From Candidatus Poribacteria bacterium (GTDB lineage Bacteria; Poribacteria; WGA-4E; WGA-3G), in NCBI GenBank assembly GCA_028818705.1, contig JAPPNJ010000155.1:1-64000 (forward strand): 64,000 bases of DNA, read 5' to 3'. Position numbers and translations under genes: made by a program. The notes beneath the pieces are model-generated. The model saw only the letters and a program-made list of their open reading frames with translations. It was not told where the DNA came from and searched no databases. Shown piece after piece: positions 14,051 to 24,008 of this stretch; position 1 is the stretch's first letter, and the number at the start of each line of letters is the position of its first letter.

Positions 14051-16672
14051 TCATCCCTTTTTCGGGTTCCAGAATGCACAAATCATAGCGGTAATCGGTA
14101 TCGCCAGAACCAAGCCGAGCGTTCCAGCGAGCAATCGGACAATTTCCGCAGACACAACACCGATACTCAGGAGCTGCACGGGTGGCGATTTGAAAAAGTC
14201 CAGATTCGGTGCTGTAACTGTGACAACCAAGAGGAGCTCTACACCGAGATACGCGAAAACCAGTGTATTCACCATCGTACCGAGGATGTCCGTCCCGACG
14301 TTCAGACCAGAAGCGATAAGTCGCCATGTCGGCATGTTCGGATTCGCTTTTCGGATCTCTTCCATACTTGATGCCACTTCGATGGCACCGTCAACAGCAA
14401 CACCCAATACCCCCATCAGCATACCCGCCAAGAGGATTTGTACGAAATCGAACGGCGGTGTGCGTGTTGCTTCAACAATATCCGCGGAAATCGCATTCTC
14501 CAACCCTGAAAAGTGGAGGTGTTGCTGCGCAAACAGGACAATTAAGCCAGCAACCAAAATGCCACCCATCGTTCCAAACACCGCTGAAAATGTCTTTCGA
14601 CTCGGGCCAATCACAAATACGAGAGACACAAACGCCACTACACCCGACGTCAGCGTCACAATGAACACCGCATTCGCACCCTCTGAAATCAACGGCAACA
14701 TGAAGAAGTAGATGACTGCTGCAGAGATTAGCATCGCACACGCCGTTCGGATGCCCTCCATTCTACCGACGAGGATAATCAGAAGGAGCATACCCCCTAC
14801 CATCCAAATCAGGAATCGGTCTCTACCGTAATCTTGAATGATATTTACGAGGCTAACCTGTTCAGGATCTCCAGCGACACGACAGAGAATAACATCTCCA
14901 GGTTCTGCAGGAATGCTCAGTAACGGCATATTGTGATTTACAATGTTGCGTAACACTAAGCGTCTGCCTTTATACATCCCGCTCAGCATTTCCACCTCAA
15001 GAATATGATGTTCACTTTTCGATTCGTAGACTTTAAGTCGCGATTCGGAGATCGCTCCTACAGTGTCTTCCATTGCTCGTACGCTATAGGTCTGCTCGTA
15101 CTTCTCATCCGAGAGAAGCCAACGGCTATCCTTCCACGGTTTGACCGAGACACTCACCTGATCTGAAAACAGGAGGTCTTGTTGCTCGAACGCCTCACGC
15201 AAAATCGACGGAACGATCTGATTGTCCAAATCGTTTACGGCACTACTGTCAATGTCAAAAAGAAAATTTCCGTTCGACTCAAGCAGTTGAGTAACCCTAC
15301 CTTTAGCGTACTCCGATTTATTGATAGGATTCCCTTGTGCATCGCGTTGCTCTGAGATTGTCGCGGAGAGTTCGTGTGTACGATAGTAAACAAAGGTTGT
15401 GCCAATTAGGACGAGAACCATAGCAATAGGCACGGCGATTCGGGCTTTGCTGCGAGGTGGATCGGCACGGAACAACTCCTCTAATTCCTCCTCCGAAGGC
15501 AGGTCTTCGTGAATTTCAGATGCGTCGACCTTGGCGTATTGCGTCAGGAAGCCAGCAACCGATGCAGCAATCGGAACCGTGAGCACCAATCCGATTGTAC
15601 CTACGACTGCTTGAATAATCGCAACTGCTGTAGCTTCATCGTTGACGAGACGCAGAAACGGGTAGAGGATACCGACTTCAGGGAAATCAATGCGAGGTAG
15701 CAACATCGTCATCATGTGCGCACCGAGGTAAGCGAAGATGAGCGTATCTGCCATGGTTCCCATAATGTCGCGACCGACATTCAGTCCGGCGCGGATCGCT
15801 TGGCGGACAGTGATGTTCGGATTCACCTGCTTGACTTCATGTACGCTTGAGGAGATGGACATGCTCACGTCCATCATTGCACCGACTGCACCCAAAATAA
15901 TGCCCGCAGATAGAATACCTGTGAAATTCCAACTATGCGAGGCGGAGGTGCGCCACAACGCAAGACCGAGCTCTAAGAAACCGAACTCTTGCGCCAACCC
16001 GGTTAGTGCCATCACATGTTGACTCAGGACAGATAACACGCCAACAGCAGTCAATCCACCAAGCGTCCCAAGTACGCCGGAGATTAACTTAAAACTAAAT
16101 CCCGTAATCAGAAGGAAAGTCGTGAAAGTGAGAAAGGCGGCGATTACGAGCGCAACCGCAATTGGGTTGTAACCAGCGACAGTTAGCGGCACTAACACGT
16201 AAAGGACGGTTAGTGCAGTAACAAAGAGGGTCAGGATGGCGCGGACACCTTTCATACCCGCGACGAGTATCATTAGAACACCTAAGACACCCGCCAGATA
16301 TAGCAGGAACGGCGTACGGAAGTACTCCCGCATTGAAACGGTGTCAATTCTCGGATTCGCCGGATCGCGTAGTGGAATATCGAGAAACAGTACATCACCT
16401 TTCCGCAATACACGGTCTCCAAAGGCACGCCCTGTCCAAATGTTGTTTACCTGAATCGTCTCGCCACGAAATTGCCCAGAGAGGATTCGGAAAGACAGGA
16501 CTTGGTCGGCATCGTCGCTTGTGTCTATCCCGACAACGCGACCCAAGCAGACCAATACTTGCAATGCACCGTCGTGCGTCACCTCGGCGAATCGATAGAG
16601 TCGGATATGGAGCACTGCAACACTCAACAGGATGAGCAATATAGCTACAATTTTGATGTTTCTTTCTCGCAT
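14051..16672 (-). CDS. Tandem YibE/F-family membrane protein
   Basis: The 873-residue integral membrane protein contains two YibE/F modules in one chain. Each has an N-terminal anchor helix, an extracytoplasmic beta-rich domain and about seven membrane segments. The diagnostic loops appear twice: GAVGAMMDVSMSISSSVHEV with RAGLNVGRDIMGTMADTL in the first half, and GVLGVAVDGAIEVASSMEEI with ASGLNVGTDILGTMVNTL in the second. YibE/F proteins are usually about 370-400 residues with one module, so this is a fused duplication. The extracytoplasmic domains differ strongly in sequence between halves. Transport is suspected for the family but the substrate is unknown. It is the last gene of the minus-strand block. 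Confidence 0.82.
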   Translation of the reverse strand: MRERNIKIVAILLILLSVAVLHIRLYRFAEVTHDGALQVLVCLGRVVGIDTSDDADQVLSFRILSGQFRGETIQVNNIWTGRAFGDRVLRKGDVLFLDIPLRDPANPRIDTVSMREYFRTPFLLYLAGVLGVLMILVAGMKGVRAILTLFVTALTVLYVLVPLTVAGYNPIAVALVIAAFLTFTTFLLITGFSFKLISGVLGTLGGLTAVGVLSVLSQHVMALTGLAQEFGFLELGLALWRTSASHSWNFTGILSAGIILGAVGAMMDVSMSISSSVHEVKQVNPNITVRQAIRAGLNVGRDIMGTMADTLIFAYLGAHMMTMLLPRIDFPEVGILYPFLRLVNDEATAVAIIQAVVGTIGLVLTVPIAASVAGFLTQYAKVDASEIHEDLPSEEELEELFRADPPRSKARIAVPIAMVLVLIGTTFVYYRTHELSATISEQRDAQGNPINKSEYAKGRVTQLLESNGNFLFDIDSSAVNDLDNQIVPSILREAFEQQDLLFSDQVSVSVKPWKDSRWLLSDEKYEQTYSVRAMEDTVGAISESRLKVYESKSEHHILEVEMLSGMYKGRRLVLRNIVNHNMPLLSIPAEPGDVILCRVAGDPEQVSLVNIIQDYGRDRFLIWMVGGMLLLIILVGRMEGIRTACAMLISAAVIYFFMLPLISEGANAVFIVTLTSGVVAFVSLVFVIGPSRKTFSAVFGTMGGILVAGLIVLFAQQHLHFSGLENAISADIVEATRTPPFDFVQILLAGMLMGVLGVAVDGAIEVASSMEEIRKANPNMPTWRLIASGLNVGTDILGTMVNTLVFAYLGVELLLVVTVTAPNLDFFKSPPVQLLSIGVVSAEIVRLLAGTLGLVLAIPITAMICAFWNPKKG

Positions 16673-16909
16673 CTTTTCTCTCTATTTTGTTTATTTGTAA
16701 GACTAAGATACCAAAAATTAAGGCTGATCCACCGTTGTGTACTTCACAATCGCGCCAGCTCTAAACCCTAAAACTACAAAAATAGTTGTTGCAAATAACA
16801 TGCCAATTCAGAATACTACGCTTGTGCTATAAATCCACTAATCTGGGTGTTGAAACTGCCCAAAGCAGGGCAAACCGTCGAACGAATTGCACGAATCTGT
16901 GCAGAACGT

Positions 16910-18784
16910 TTAGAGGTGCTTTCGAATATTCTCGGCGACGCTGCGTGGAATCCCCTTGACGGAGAGCAAACTATCTAAACCCGCCTCTCGAATCGCCTCA
17001 ATTGAACCAAAATGTTGGAGGAGTGCCTGTTTTCGTTTCGGACCGAGATTCGGGATCTCATCAAGCACTGATACACTTAGCGACTTCTGCCGGAGCCGTC
17101 GGTGATAGGTAACCGCAAATCGGTGCGCTTCATCTCGCAATCGCTGAATCATGTGTAGGGTGGGGTTATCCTCTCGGAGCACGATCGGTTCCGATTTGCC
17201 TGGAACGAAAATCTCCTCAATTCGTTTTGCGAGTGCGATCATCGGAATATCAGGAAGACTGGAAGCAGCGAAAGTCTTTATAACTGTCTGCGCTGCACTC
17301 AGCTGGCCTTTTCCGCCATCAATCAATATCAGGTCTGGTAGTTTGTTAAATTTCTCATCATTCGCAAGGGCACGCCGAAAACGACGGGTGATAACCTCTT
17401 GCATCATGGCGAAATCGTTTTGTCCAGCAACTGTGCGAATCTTAAACCGACGGTACTCCCCTGAAGAAGGCTTGCCATCTTCCAACACCACCATCGACCC
17501 AACTGCGAATCTGTCGCCGAGATTAGAAATATCGTACGCCTCAATCCTCCTGAGAGGATGCTTTAATGCAAGCAACTCCTGCAACTCAACAAGTGCCGGC
17601 TCCACACCGCTGCTATAAACCACATTTTGTTCACGCTGCGTGAGAAGCACTTCGGCGTTTTTCGATGCCAAAGACTGTAGTTTTCTGAGCCTTCCCGCCC
17701 TTGGCACATGCAATCCGACGCGGCTACCTCGCTTTTCGCTAAGCCAGTCCTCAATCAACTCCATCGATTCAATTAGCATCGGCAAGACAACTGTTTTTGG
17801 CACGAAGACAGCGTTCTGGTAATACTGCGAAATGAAGGCATTTAACGCCGTTGCAAGGGATTCTGGATCGGCATCGTTGAGATAATAGTGCTCGCGTTCA
17901 AGCAATTTGCCATCTCGGACCCGCAAAAGCTGCACACACGCGATATCAGTCCGCGCAGCAATACCGATGACATCCTCATCGGCGGCGGAAACGGTATCTA
18001 AACTTTGCGTCGTAATCGCTTGTTGAACGTCTTTAAGGGTATCCCGATATTTCGCTGCTGTCTCAAAATCGAGTGCCTCCGCAGCCGCTTCCATCTGCGT
18101 CGTCAGTTCCTTAACAACAGCATCTGTATTTCCGCTTAAGAACTGACAGACCTTGCGAACGATTTCATCGTAATCTGGGACATCAATCTTATTTGCACAG
18201 GGTCCCGGGCACCGCCCGATGTGATAGTCCAAGCAGACTCGGTACTTATTACCTGTCTCCGTGAGCGGCAGCGTACAGGTACGGATGGGAAATAATTTGG
18301 TTAACTGCTTGAGGGTCTGACGTGTGGAACGGACATGAACAAACGGGCCGAAATATCGCGCCCCGTCGTTCTCGGCTTTACGCGTAACATAGATGCGGGG
18401 AAAGGGTTCATTGACGGTCACGCACAGATAAGGATAGCGTTTATCATCTTTGAGTTTTACATTGTAGCGGGGCTGATGCGCTTTAATAAGGTTATTCTCT
18501 AAAATCAGTGCTTCAACTTCAGTCTCTGTGACGATGTAATCAATCTCCGTAACATACCGCATCATCTGTGATGTCAGCGCATGTGCAGATTTCTCACGAC
18601 TTCCGACAGCAAGTTTTGGTTTGCCAGTATCGCCAAAATATGAGCGTACCCGGGTTCGCAAACGGATTGCTTTTCCGACATAGATCACGGTGCCATCAGA
18701 GGCTTTCATGAGATAAACGCCAGGCACATTCGGAAGAGATTGCCACAATTCAGGCGCGGCATTACTGAGTTGTTCTGATTTCAT
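16910..18784 (-). CDS. uvrC: Excinuclease ABC subunit C
   Basis: UvrC makes both incisions in nucleotide excision repair after UvrA/UvrB mark the lesion. The 624-residue protein has an N-terminal GIY-YIG domain (PGVYLMKASDGTVIYVGKA), the cysteine cluster CLDYHIGRCPGPC, a UvrB-binding UVR motif (FETAAKYRDTLKDVQQAI), the RNase-H-like C-terminal nuclease (YDISNLGDRFAVGSMVV, LILIDGGKGQLSAA) and a terminal double helix-hairpin-helix (IPNLGPKRKQALLQHFGS, VKGIPRSVAENI). ATG 18784, preceded by AGGGGAGA, is preferred to the upstream TTG. It is the last of five closely spaced minus-strand genes. Confidence 0.97.
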   Translation of the reverse strand: MKSEQLSNAAPELWQSLPNVPGVYLMKASDGTVIYVGKAIRLRTRVRSYFGDTGKPKLAVGSREKSAHALTSQMMRYVTEIDYIVTETEVEALILENNLIKAHQPRYNVKLKDDKRYPYLCVTVNEPFPRIYVTRKAENDGARYFGPFVHVRSTRQTLKQLTKLFPIRTCTLPLTETGNKYRVCLDYHIGRCPGPCANKIDVPDYDEIVRKVCQFLSGNTDAVVKELTTQMEAAAEALDFETAAKYRDTLKDVQQAITTQSLDTVSAADEDVIGIAARTDIACVQLLRVRDGKLLEREHYYLNDADPESLATALNAFISQYYQNAVFVPKTVVLPMLIESMELIEDWLSEKRGSRVGLHVPRAGRLRKLQSLASKNAEVLLTQREQNVVYSSGVEPALVELQELLALKHPLRRIEAYDISNLGDRFAVGSMVVLEDGKPSSGEYRRFKIRTVAGQNDFAMMQEVITRRFRRALANDEKFNKLPDLILIDGGKGQLSAAQTVIKTFAASSLPDIPMIALAKRIEEIFVPGKSEPIVLREDNPTLHMIQRLRDEAHRFAVTYHRRLRQKSLSVSVLDEIPNLGPKRKQALLQHFGSIEAIREAGLDSLLSVKGIPRSVAENIRKHL

Positions 18785-18827
18785 TTTTTCTCCCCTCGGC
18801 AATCCGCGGCGGACTCAAACTATTGCC

Positions 18828-19415
18828 CTATTGCTGAGAGAACTGAACTTTAGCATAAATTGCCTTCAAGGACAACTCGCATCCAATCGATGGAAGTTGA
18901 CACACATCCACCAAGGAATGAAATTCTGTCAAATCCCACTCTTGATCCTGCCGTAGATAGTGCTCAACCCGAACCCTGTCTTGTGAAATGAGGATGTATT
19001 CACATAAGGAATCAAGTTTCTGATAGGACGCGAATTTCTCACCACGGTCATAGGCTGCAGTTGAAGGAGAAAGCACTTCTATCAACACAGTCGGATTTAG
19101 GAGTGTATCAAAATGTGTATCGTCAAAGCGTGGCTCATCACAGACAACAATAACATCCGGGTAGGTATATAGTCCCGCGGCACTCACCTTTACCCGCATG
19201 TCGCTTGGATACACTTCACATGACCGCTCTCGCAATTGGATGTAAAGTTCACCAGAGATATGAACTGTAATGAGATTGTGTGCGCGACTCGCGCCCGGCA
19301 TTGCGTGTACTTGCCCATTCCGATACTCACTTTTCGTCAGTGCTTTCCGTTCCCTGGCGAGGTACTCTTCAGGGGTGAAGAGGGCTTGTGCCGCAGCAGT
19401 TCCCACAGTTTCCAT
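18828..19415 (-). CDS. Uma2 family endonuclease (DUF820)
   Basis: A 195-residue Uma2-type PD-(D/E)xK protein. The core reads YTYPDVIVVCDEP, then LIEVLSPSTAAYDRGEKFASYQKL, giving the Asp and Glu of the nuclease motif with conserved Ser and Lys. The opening FTPEEYLARERKALTKSEYRNGQV is typical. The family is abundant in cyanobacteria, planctomycetes and poribacteria, often in repeats-rich genomes, with no settled function. A paralogue is at 36980. It lies between trmB and uvrC with gaps of 25 and 43 bases and is probably co-transcribed. Confidence 0.88.
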   Translation of the reverse strand: METVGTAAAQALFTPEEYLARERKALTKSEYRNGQVHAMPGASRAHNLITVHISGELYIQLRERSCEVYPSDMRVKVSAAGLYTYPDVIVVCDEPRFDDTHFDTLLNPTVLIEVLSPSTAAYDRGEKFASYQKLDSLCEYILISQDRVRVEHYLRQDQEWDLTEFHSLVDVCQLPSIGCELSLKAIYAKVQFSQQ

Positions 19416-19440
19416 GATTTTCTCTATTTCTCATTATGTA

Positions 19441-20145
19441 TTAGGATGCAAGTTTTTCGTATACCGATCGATAAATCTTTCTGCCTTCCAAGGTATACTT
19501 CATCTCAAAATTCGTCGTAATATCCCGATCTGGACCCGAATTTTTCCCAACAGGACGCAGCGCGCTGACCTGCGAAAGTCGTTCCTGTATCTCCGAGAAA
19601 TATTCTTCATAATCCGTTGCAATATAAAGCCTACCCCCATCCGATTTGAGTGTGGTCGCCAAGGCAGATAGGAAGTCTTGATTCCGAAAAATTCGCCGTT
19701 TTCGCTGTCGCTTTTTGGGCCACGGATCTGGAAAATAGATATGATACGCTTGCACAGATGCCACCGGCACATATCGGGTCAAAAAATAATTCGCATCCGT
19801 CCATACGAGACGCACGTTTGAGAACGTCCCCGACGCTTTATCGACGCCAAAATGCCGTATGTATTTGGCAAACCGTTCGCGCGTCAATTCCACATACTTT
19901 CGGGCACGTTCAATCCCAATATAGTTAACCTGAGGATGTCGTCTCGAGGCTTCAAGCAGGAAACGTCCTTTACCGAACCCGACTTCTATCTCTACGGGGT
20001 GCGCATTCCCGAAGAACACCTCCCAACCAATCGGCGCAGTTAAGTCACTGAGTGACACAACACGCTCTGTTACAATATCGATTATTTGGGAATAAGTAGT
20101 TGTATTCTGATAGTAGATATCGTTGTAGTCGGGATTTTCACGCAT
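19441..20145 (-). CDS. trmB: tRNA (guanine-N7-)-methyltransferase
   Basis: TrmB methylates G46 of tRNA using S-adenosylmethionine. The 234-residue protein shows the SAM-binding EIEVGFGKGRFLLEASRRHP motif, NYIGIERARKYVELT, and the family signature IYFPDPWPKKRQRKRRIF with the catalytic Asp. The C-terminus has a typical TNFEMKYTLEGRKIYR ending. It lies 22 bases downstream of the epimerase gene in the same minus-strand run. Confidence 0.95.
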   Translation of the reverse strand: MRENPDYNDIYYQNTTTYSQIIDIVTERVVSLSDLTAPIGWEVFFGNAHPVEIEVGFGKGRFLLEASRRHPQVNYIGIERARKYVELTRERFAKYIRHFGVDKASGTFSNVRLVWTDANYFLTRYVPVASVQAYHIYFPDPWPKKRQRKRRIFRNQDFLSALATTLKSDGGRLYIATDYEEYFSEIQERLSQVSALRPVGKNSGPDRDITTNFEMKYTLEGRKIYRSVYEKLAS

Positions 20146-20167
20146 AGGTTTCTAACTTACCAGCCGA

Positions 20168-20926
20168 TCACGATTCTAATAAAAATTTGTGGAGATGCGT
20201 TTTAACCAAATTATCCTGCGGTTGATACCCCAACACTTCAACAGCACCCCTTATATCAAGGTAGCTTTGCTGATACCCATCAGAATTCGCAGAACGTCCG
20301 TAAGTAATTAGGCATTTGACGGGTCCGTCGTAATCAACCGCCAATCCAAAAAGCTGGACACAGTCTCGCGGCGTTAGGAGGGTGCTACAGTGGCGGATTC
20401 CACTCGGCTCGTACGTGCCGCTGAAAGTGCCGATTCGGATGCTAATAAACCGCATACCGTGTCCATCAACGAGATAGCGTCCTGCAATTTCTGCCATCCC
20501 CTTCATCGCACCGTACCACCCATCAGGACGAAACTGGTCTCCAGTAGAGAACCGAGGTGGTGAATTCAACCGCTCATTCCATCCTGAAACGTGATTCGTA
20601 CTCGCATAAACAATTTTCTGGACACCTTGCTCACGTGCCGCATCAAACAGATTCATGGACGCACCAATGTCACTCACTTCACCCGGAACTTTTCCAAGTG
20701 AGTCTTGTCGGATATAAGCCAGATGCACCAAGACATCTTGATCTTGGCACAATTTCTTCATCGCAGTATAGTCCCGAATATCTGCTTGTACCACACGTGA
20801 ACTCGACCCTACAATAGGATTGATATCCATCAATGTCAGTGTGTAGGTATCTTGTTTTTCCCATGCCTGCCAGAGTGCACTACCCACTTTCCCTGCTGCA
20901 CCTGTGATAAGTACACGTTGTTTCAT
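20168..20926 (-). CDS. NAD-dependent epimerase/dehydratase family protein
   Basis: A 252-residue short-chain dehydrogenase-like protein with the Rossmann motif ITGAAGKVGSAL, ADIRDYTAMKKL, VHLAY and YGAMKGMAE (Tyr-x-x-x-Lys). The size and the NHVSGWNERLNSPPRF and RIGTF segments resemble uronate-dehydrogenase-type members. ATG 20926 has GAGGAGAGAT directly before it and is preferred to the TTG four codons upstream. It probably acts on a nucleotide sugar or a hexuronate. It sits between glnD and trmB with small gaps. Confidence 0.82.
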   Translation of the reverse strand: MKQRVLITGAAGKVGSALWQAWEKQDTYTLTLMDINPIVGSSSRVVQADIRDYTAMKKLCQDQDVLVHLAYIRQDSLGKVPGEVSDIGASMNLFDAAREQGVQKIVYASTNHVSGWNERLNSPPRFSTGDQFRPDGWYGAMKGMAEIAGRYLVDGHGMRFISIRIGTFSGTYEPSGIRHCSTLLTPRDCVQLFGLAVDYDGPVKCLITYGRSANSDGYQQSYLDIRGAVEVLGYQPQDNLVKTHLHKFLLES

Positions 20927-20967
20927 ATCTCTCCTCAAATCAATTCCTGCTTCTACTCCCGTTCCTA

Positions 20968-23682
20968 CTATGACTCACCGTTCTCAGATTCCAACGCCGC
21001 CATAATATCTGCGTGCACCACCTTCGGCTCAGCAATTGTCTGCACATAGAATCGATCAACTGCCTGTCCACCTAAGCCTGAACACTTACACATCTCAACA
21101 TTCAAACCGAGTTTCGCAAGAATGCCGCTAAAGTAGTGTAGAAACCCGACTTTTTCTTCACCAACAACAACAATCTCCGTATAGCTTCGTGTCGTCTCAA
21201 CACTTACCTCATCAACCTGCCACGTTTCAGCCAAATTCACGTAATGCCTGTCAAAAATTTCCTCAAGCGTCACTTCCTGAGCGAGGAGCCCTCGGATGTC
21301 AAAATCCAAGTCGCGTTTGAGTTCTTCGTCAAGGGGCATCGGTTCTCCGCTATGATGCGGCGGCTGATGGACGAGCCGATAGATTTCAAGTTCAACGCTT
21401 GTATCTTGCTTGGTGTAGACGCGTGCGTCTCGGACATCTATGCCGTTCGCAAAAAAGAGCCCACTGACTGTGTGCAGTTTTCCGATGCGGCTTGGACTAC
21501 ACAGGTGGAGTTCAGTAAATCCGGGACGGTCAACAAATTGAACGACACCGGCACTCGGCATTCCTTCAGTCTCCGGCGTGCCACTTTCAATTTGTCCCGT
21601 CATTTTTATATGCATCGCTATGTCTTGAGGGGAAACACTAATACGGTAAGAAACCGGCATGTAATGAAGAAATTGCTGAAATTCTTCAACGGGTGCGAAG
21701 GCACCCCACTGGGTTTCCTCTGGTCCAACAAAGCGGGTACGGGCAGCTTCGTATAAACTCTTGAGGTTATGTTTAACCACATGACTGAAATTCTGCGAAC
21801 CGTTTGCTTTGGAATCACAGTAAGTAAGCAGATAGAGAGCGCTTAAACGCTCTAAAGAGTTGACTTTTTTACAGAATTCAGAAATTGTGCTTTCATCCCA
21901 ATGATGATAGCGTGCCAAATCTATCATCGCCAAGTGTTCCCGAATGAGAAAACAGATATCATCCGTCTGTTGCGAATTGAAGCCAAATTCAGGTGCGATA
22001 CGTTCTGCTTTCTCTGCCCCAGTCATGGGATGTGTTGGATCAGGCTTATCTATATCGTGCAAGAACAGTGCCATATAGAGTGGCGCAGGATCCGAAAGGG
22101 AACGAAAAACCGTGTTGAGATCTTCTAACTCAGAAGTCGGCGACGACGCTACCGGCGCGCCAAACTGGGCACCTCCAAACGGACTGCTCGGCTCAGTTTG
22201 TCGGATTTCATCAAGATGTCCAATCGCAACAAGTGTATGCTTCCCGACTGTATAAGGATCCAGACTCCGCTCGCTCCGGGTCATCATTGCCTTTTCAAAA
22301 AGTGCTCCACCCTCACCGAGCCGCGAGAGAATATTAAGTCGGTGTAGACGGGTTAAGGTTTTCTCAACATCTCCCGGCATGTTTAGCAGCTCTACCATTC
22401 GCTTTTGGAAAGAATCCCAATCAAATGCATGCACATAGCGAGAAATAAAGGTAGAAAGAGACGCATCAATCTCAAAATCGTACTGCTGGAAGTAAGTGAA
22501 CAGTCGAAAAAGTTCATCGGTGTCGAGTTCACCGAAGTTATTATCCATGCAATACAACAGGTCAGTTCTTACTGCCAGCACATCCGAAATTGGAATCCCG
22601 TTGGCTAACATCTTCCGAATCAGAAGTTCGCCCTTGAAATGCAGATATTTTGCCTTAGCATAATATTCTGCCATGAATGCATAACGCCCCTCATCTGTTT
22701 CATCTGTAAATTCGAGTACCCGTGCGACTTCCGACTGAAGTACATCCCCTTTTTCAGGATGATAGCTAAGATCGTCATGCGGTGCTTCAGCAAGCACGTG
22801 GAGCAGATTTCGGACTTTAAACACGAAATCAAGAGAGGGGATCAGTTGTTCGTCATCGTATCGCCCGTAGAGATCTGTAATCGATGTAAAGTCTGGAAGC
22901 CCACATATCCAGAAGGCGTATTGAAGTGTGCGTAACCCCCCGCGTCCGGTTTTCACATTGGGTTGGTTCAGATAGATTGTGTCCTCAGAAGCCTTGAACG
23001 CATCCGCTTTTGATTTCAGCAAATCCAGCACAAGGGAAATATCTGACTTTTCAGAATGTACGACTTTTCGGAATTGTTCTGTCAACGCCGCATTTCCAGC
23101 AATAAATCGCATATCAATGAGCGCAGTCATATCCTGATAGTTCCACTTCGTTACATCCGCAAGTGGACGGTAGATAAAACTGAACTCAAAGCCCGGAATT
23201 ACCGAGTGAAGGCTGTCAAAAAAGTCGTAGAACCATCGGATCAGTTCAAGCGTACTCTCATCGTAAATATCTTCTAAATCCACAGAGGATGTATATACAA
23301 CATCTACATCGGAAAAATAGCAAAGTTCATTCCTACCGTAACTACCGACCCCGTAGAGTGCGACATCGGGTATCCAACCTTCCAGTTCTGTTTCCAAGTC
23401 ATCCACGTCAACGTCCGGAAGCATCTTTAGGACCTCGAGCTGCTTTTGGTATTCATCCTGAATCTGAAAGGAGGCTACCTCATAAACCTTTTGAATAACT
23501 GCATCCCACACTTCTGTGTGGATCCTGCAAGCCACAAACCCGCCTTCTCCTTCCAAGATACGGGCTTTCAGGTGTTCCCGCTCGGCTTGAATAAAAGCAG
23601 CTAATTGCTTCTGAAAATCCTCAAAAGGCACATCCAGGTTTGGTACATAACCATTGAGTCGTTTTTCGGTTTTTGTAGGCAT
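20968..23682 (-). CDS. glnD: GlnD-like protein-PII uridylyltransferase/uridylyl-removing protein
   Basis: A 904-residue protein with GlnD architecture. The nucleotidyltransferase motif is GVGSYGRNEL with D125-V-D127, near residues 111-127. An HD phosphohydrolase region follows (ALFLHDIDKPDP, about residue 540), then two C-terminal ACT domains (FTELHLCSPSRIGKLHTVSG and EIVVVGEEKVGFLHYFSGIL). In nitrogen control GlnD uridylylates PII under nitrogen limitation and removes UMP when glutamine is high. No PII gene (glnB/glnK) lies in the window, so the target is inferred. ATG 23682 has TAAGGGAAA as ribosome binding site; it heads the five-gene minus-strand operon. Confidence 0.85.
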   Translation of the reverse strand: MPTKTEKRLNGYVPNLDVPFEDFQKQLAAFIQAEREHLKARILEGEGGFVACRIHTEVWDAVIQKVYEVASFQIQDEYQKQLEVLKMLPDVDVDDLETELEGWIPDVALYGVGSYGRNELCYFSDVDVVYTSSVDLEDIYDESTLELIRWFYDFFDSLHSVIPGFEFSFIYRPLADVTKWNYQDMTALIDMRFIAGNAALTEQFRKVVHSEKSDISLVLDLLKSKADAFKASEDTIYLNQPNVKTGRGGLRTLQYAFWICGLPDFTSITDLYGRYDDEQLIPSLDFVFKVRNLLHVLAEAPHDDLSYHPEKGDVLQSEVARVLEFTDETDEGRYAFMAEYYAKAKYLHFKGELLIRKMLANGIPISDVLAVRTDLLYCMDNNFGELDTDELFRLFTYFQQYDFEIDASLSTFISRYVHAFDWDSFQKRMVELLNMPGDVEKTLTRLHRLNILSRLGEGGALFEKAMMTRSERSLDPYTVGKHTLVAIGHLDEIRQTEPSSPFGGAQFGAPVASSPTSELEDLNTVFRSLSDPAPLYMALFLHDIDKPDPTHPMTGAEKAERIAPEFGFNSQQTDDICFLIREHLAMIDLARYHHWDESTISEFCKKVNSLERLSALYLLTYCDSKANGSQNFSHVVKHNLKSLYEAARTRFVGPEETQWGAFAPVEEFQQFLHYMPVSYRISVSPQDIAMHIKMTGQIESGTPETEGMPSAGVVQFVDRPGFTELHLCSPSRIGKLHTVSGLFFANGIDVRDARVYTKQDTSVELEIYRLVHQPPHHSGEPMPLDEELKRDLDFDIRGLLAQEVTLEEIFDRHYVNLAETWQVDEVSVETTRSYTEIVVVGEEKVGFLHYFSGILAKLGLNVEMCKCSGLGGQAVDRFYVQTIAEPKVVHADIMAALESENGES

Positions 23683-23770
23683 TTTCCCTTACCTCGAAGT
23701 GTATCAAAGCAACTTAATTGTCGCGTAGTTCTCAAGAAACAACGAAATGCGCAATCATTTCACTTGCGCT

Positions 23771-23966
23771 CATTATATACTATGGTGGATTATGAAAATA
23801 TATTTACACGTTTTCTGTAGGAGCGATCTCCAAATTATGCTTTTATAGCATAATTTGTCTTAGATTTACATTTCGCGACCCAATGTGTTGTCAGTCGGGA
23901 ATCGGAGTTCCCTCCTACAACCTAAAAATGTAAAGTTAATTCTAAAATCTACCATAAATAGTAAAA
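23771..23966. repeat. MITE-like element A with internal hairpins
   Basis: The right end (23936-23966) reads AATTCTAAAATCTACCATAA then ATAGT; the left end (23771-23790) is a degenerate inverted version, ACTATGGTGGATT. Inside are TGTAGGAGCGA, a TATGC/GCATA hairpin and an AGTCGGGAATCGGAG/TTCCCTCCTAC module that recurs at 27338. It lies just upstream of the promoter at 24009 and fills most of the 376-bp spacer. Confidence 0.55.
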
Positions 23967-24008
23967 AAAAACAAGCACATTTTTAGCCCAAACGGTCATG
24001 CTTTTTCC

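Noticed and set aside
16851..16979. Short plus-strand frame antisense to the uvrC 3' end (LPKAGQTVERIARICAERL)
   Set aside because: Only about 43 codons, no proper start or ribosome binding site, and half of it is the complement of uvrC. It reads plausibly but cannot be supported.
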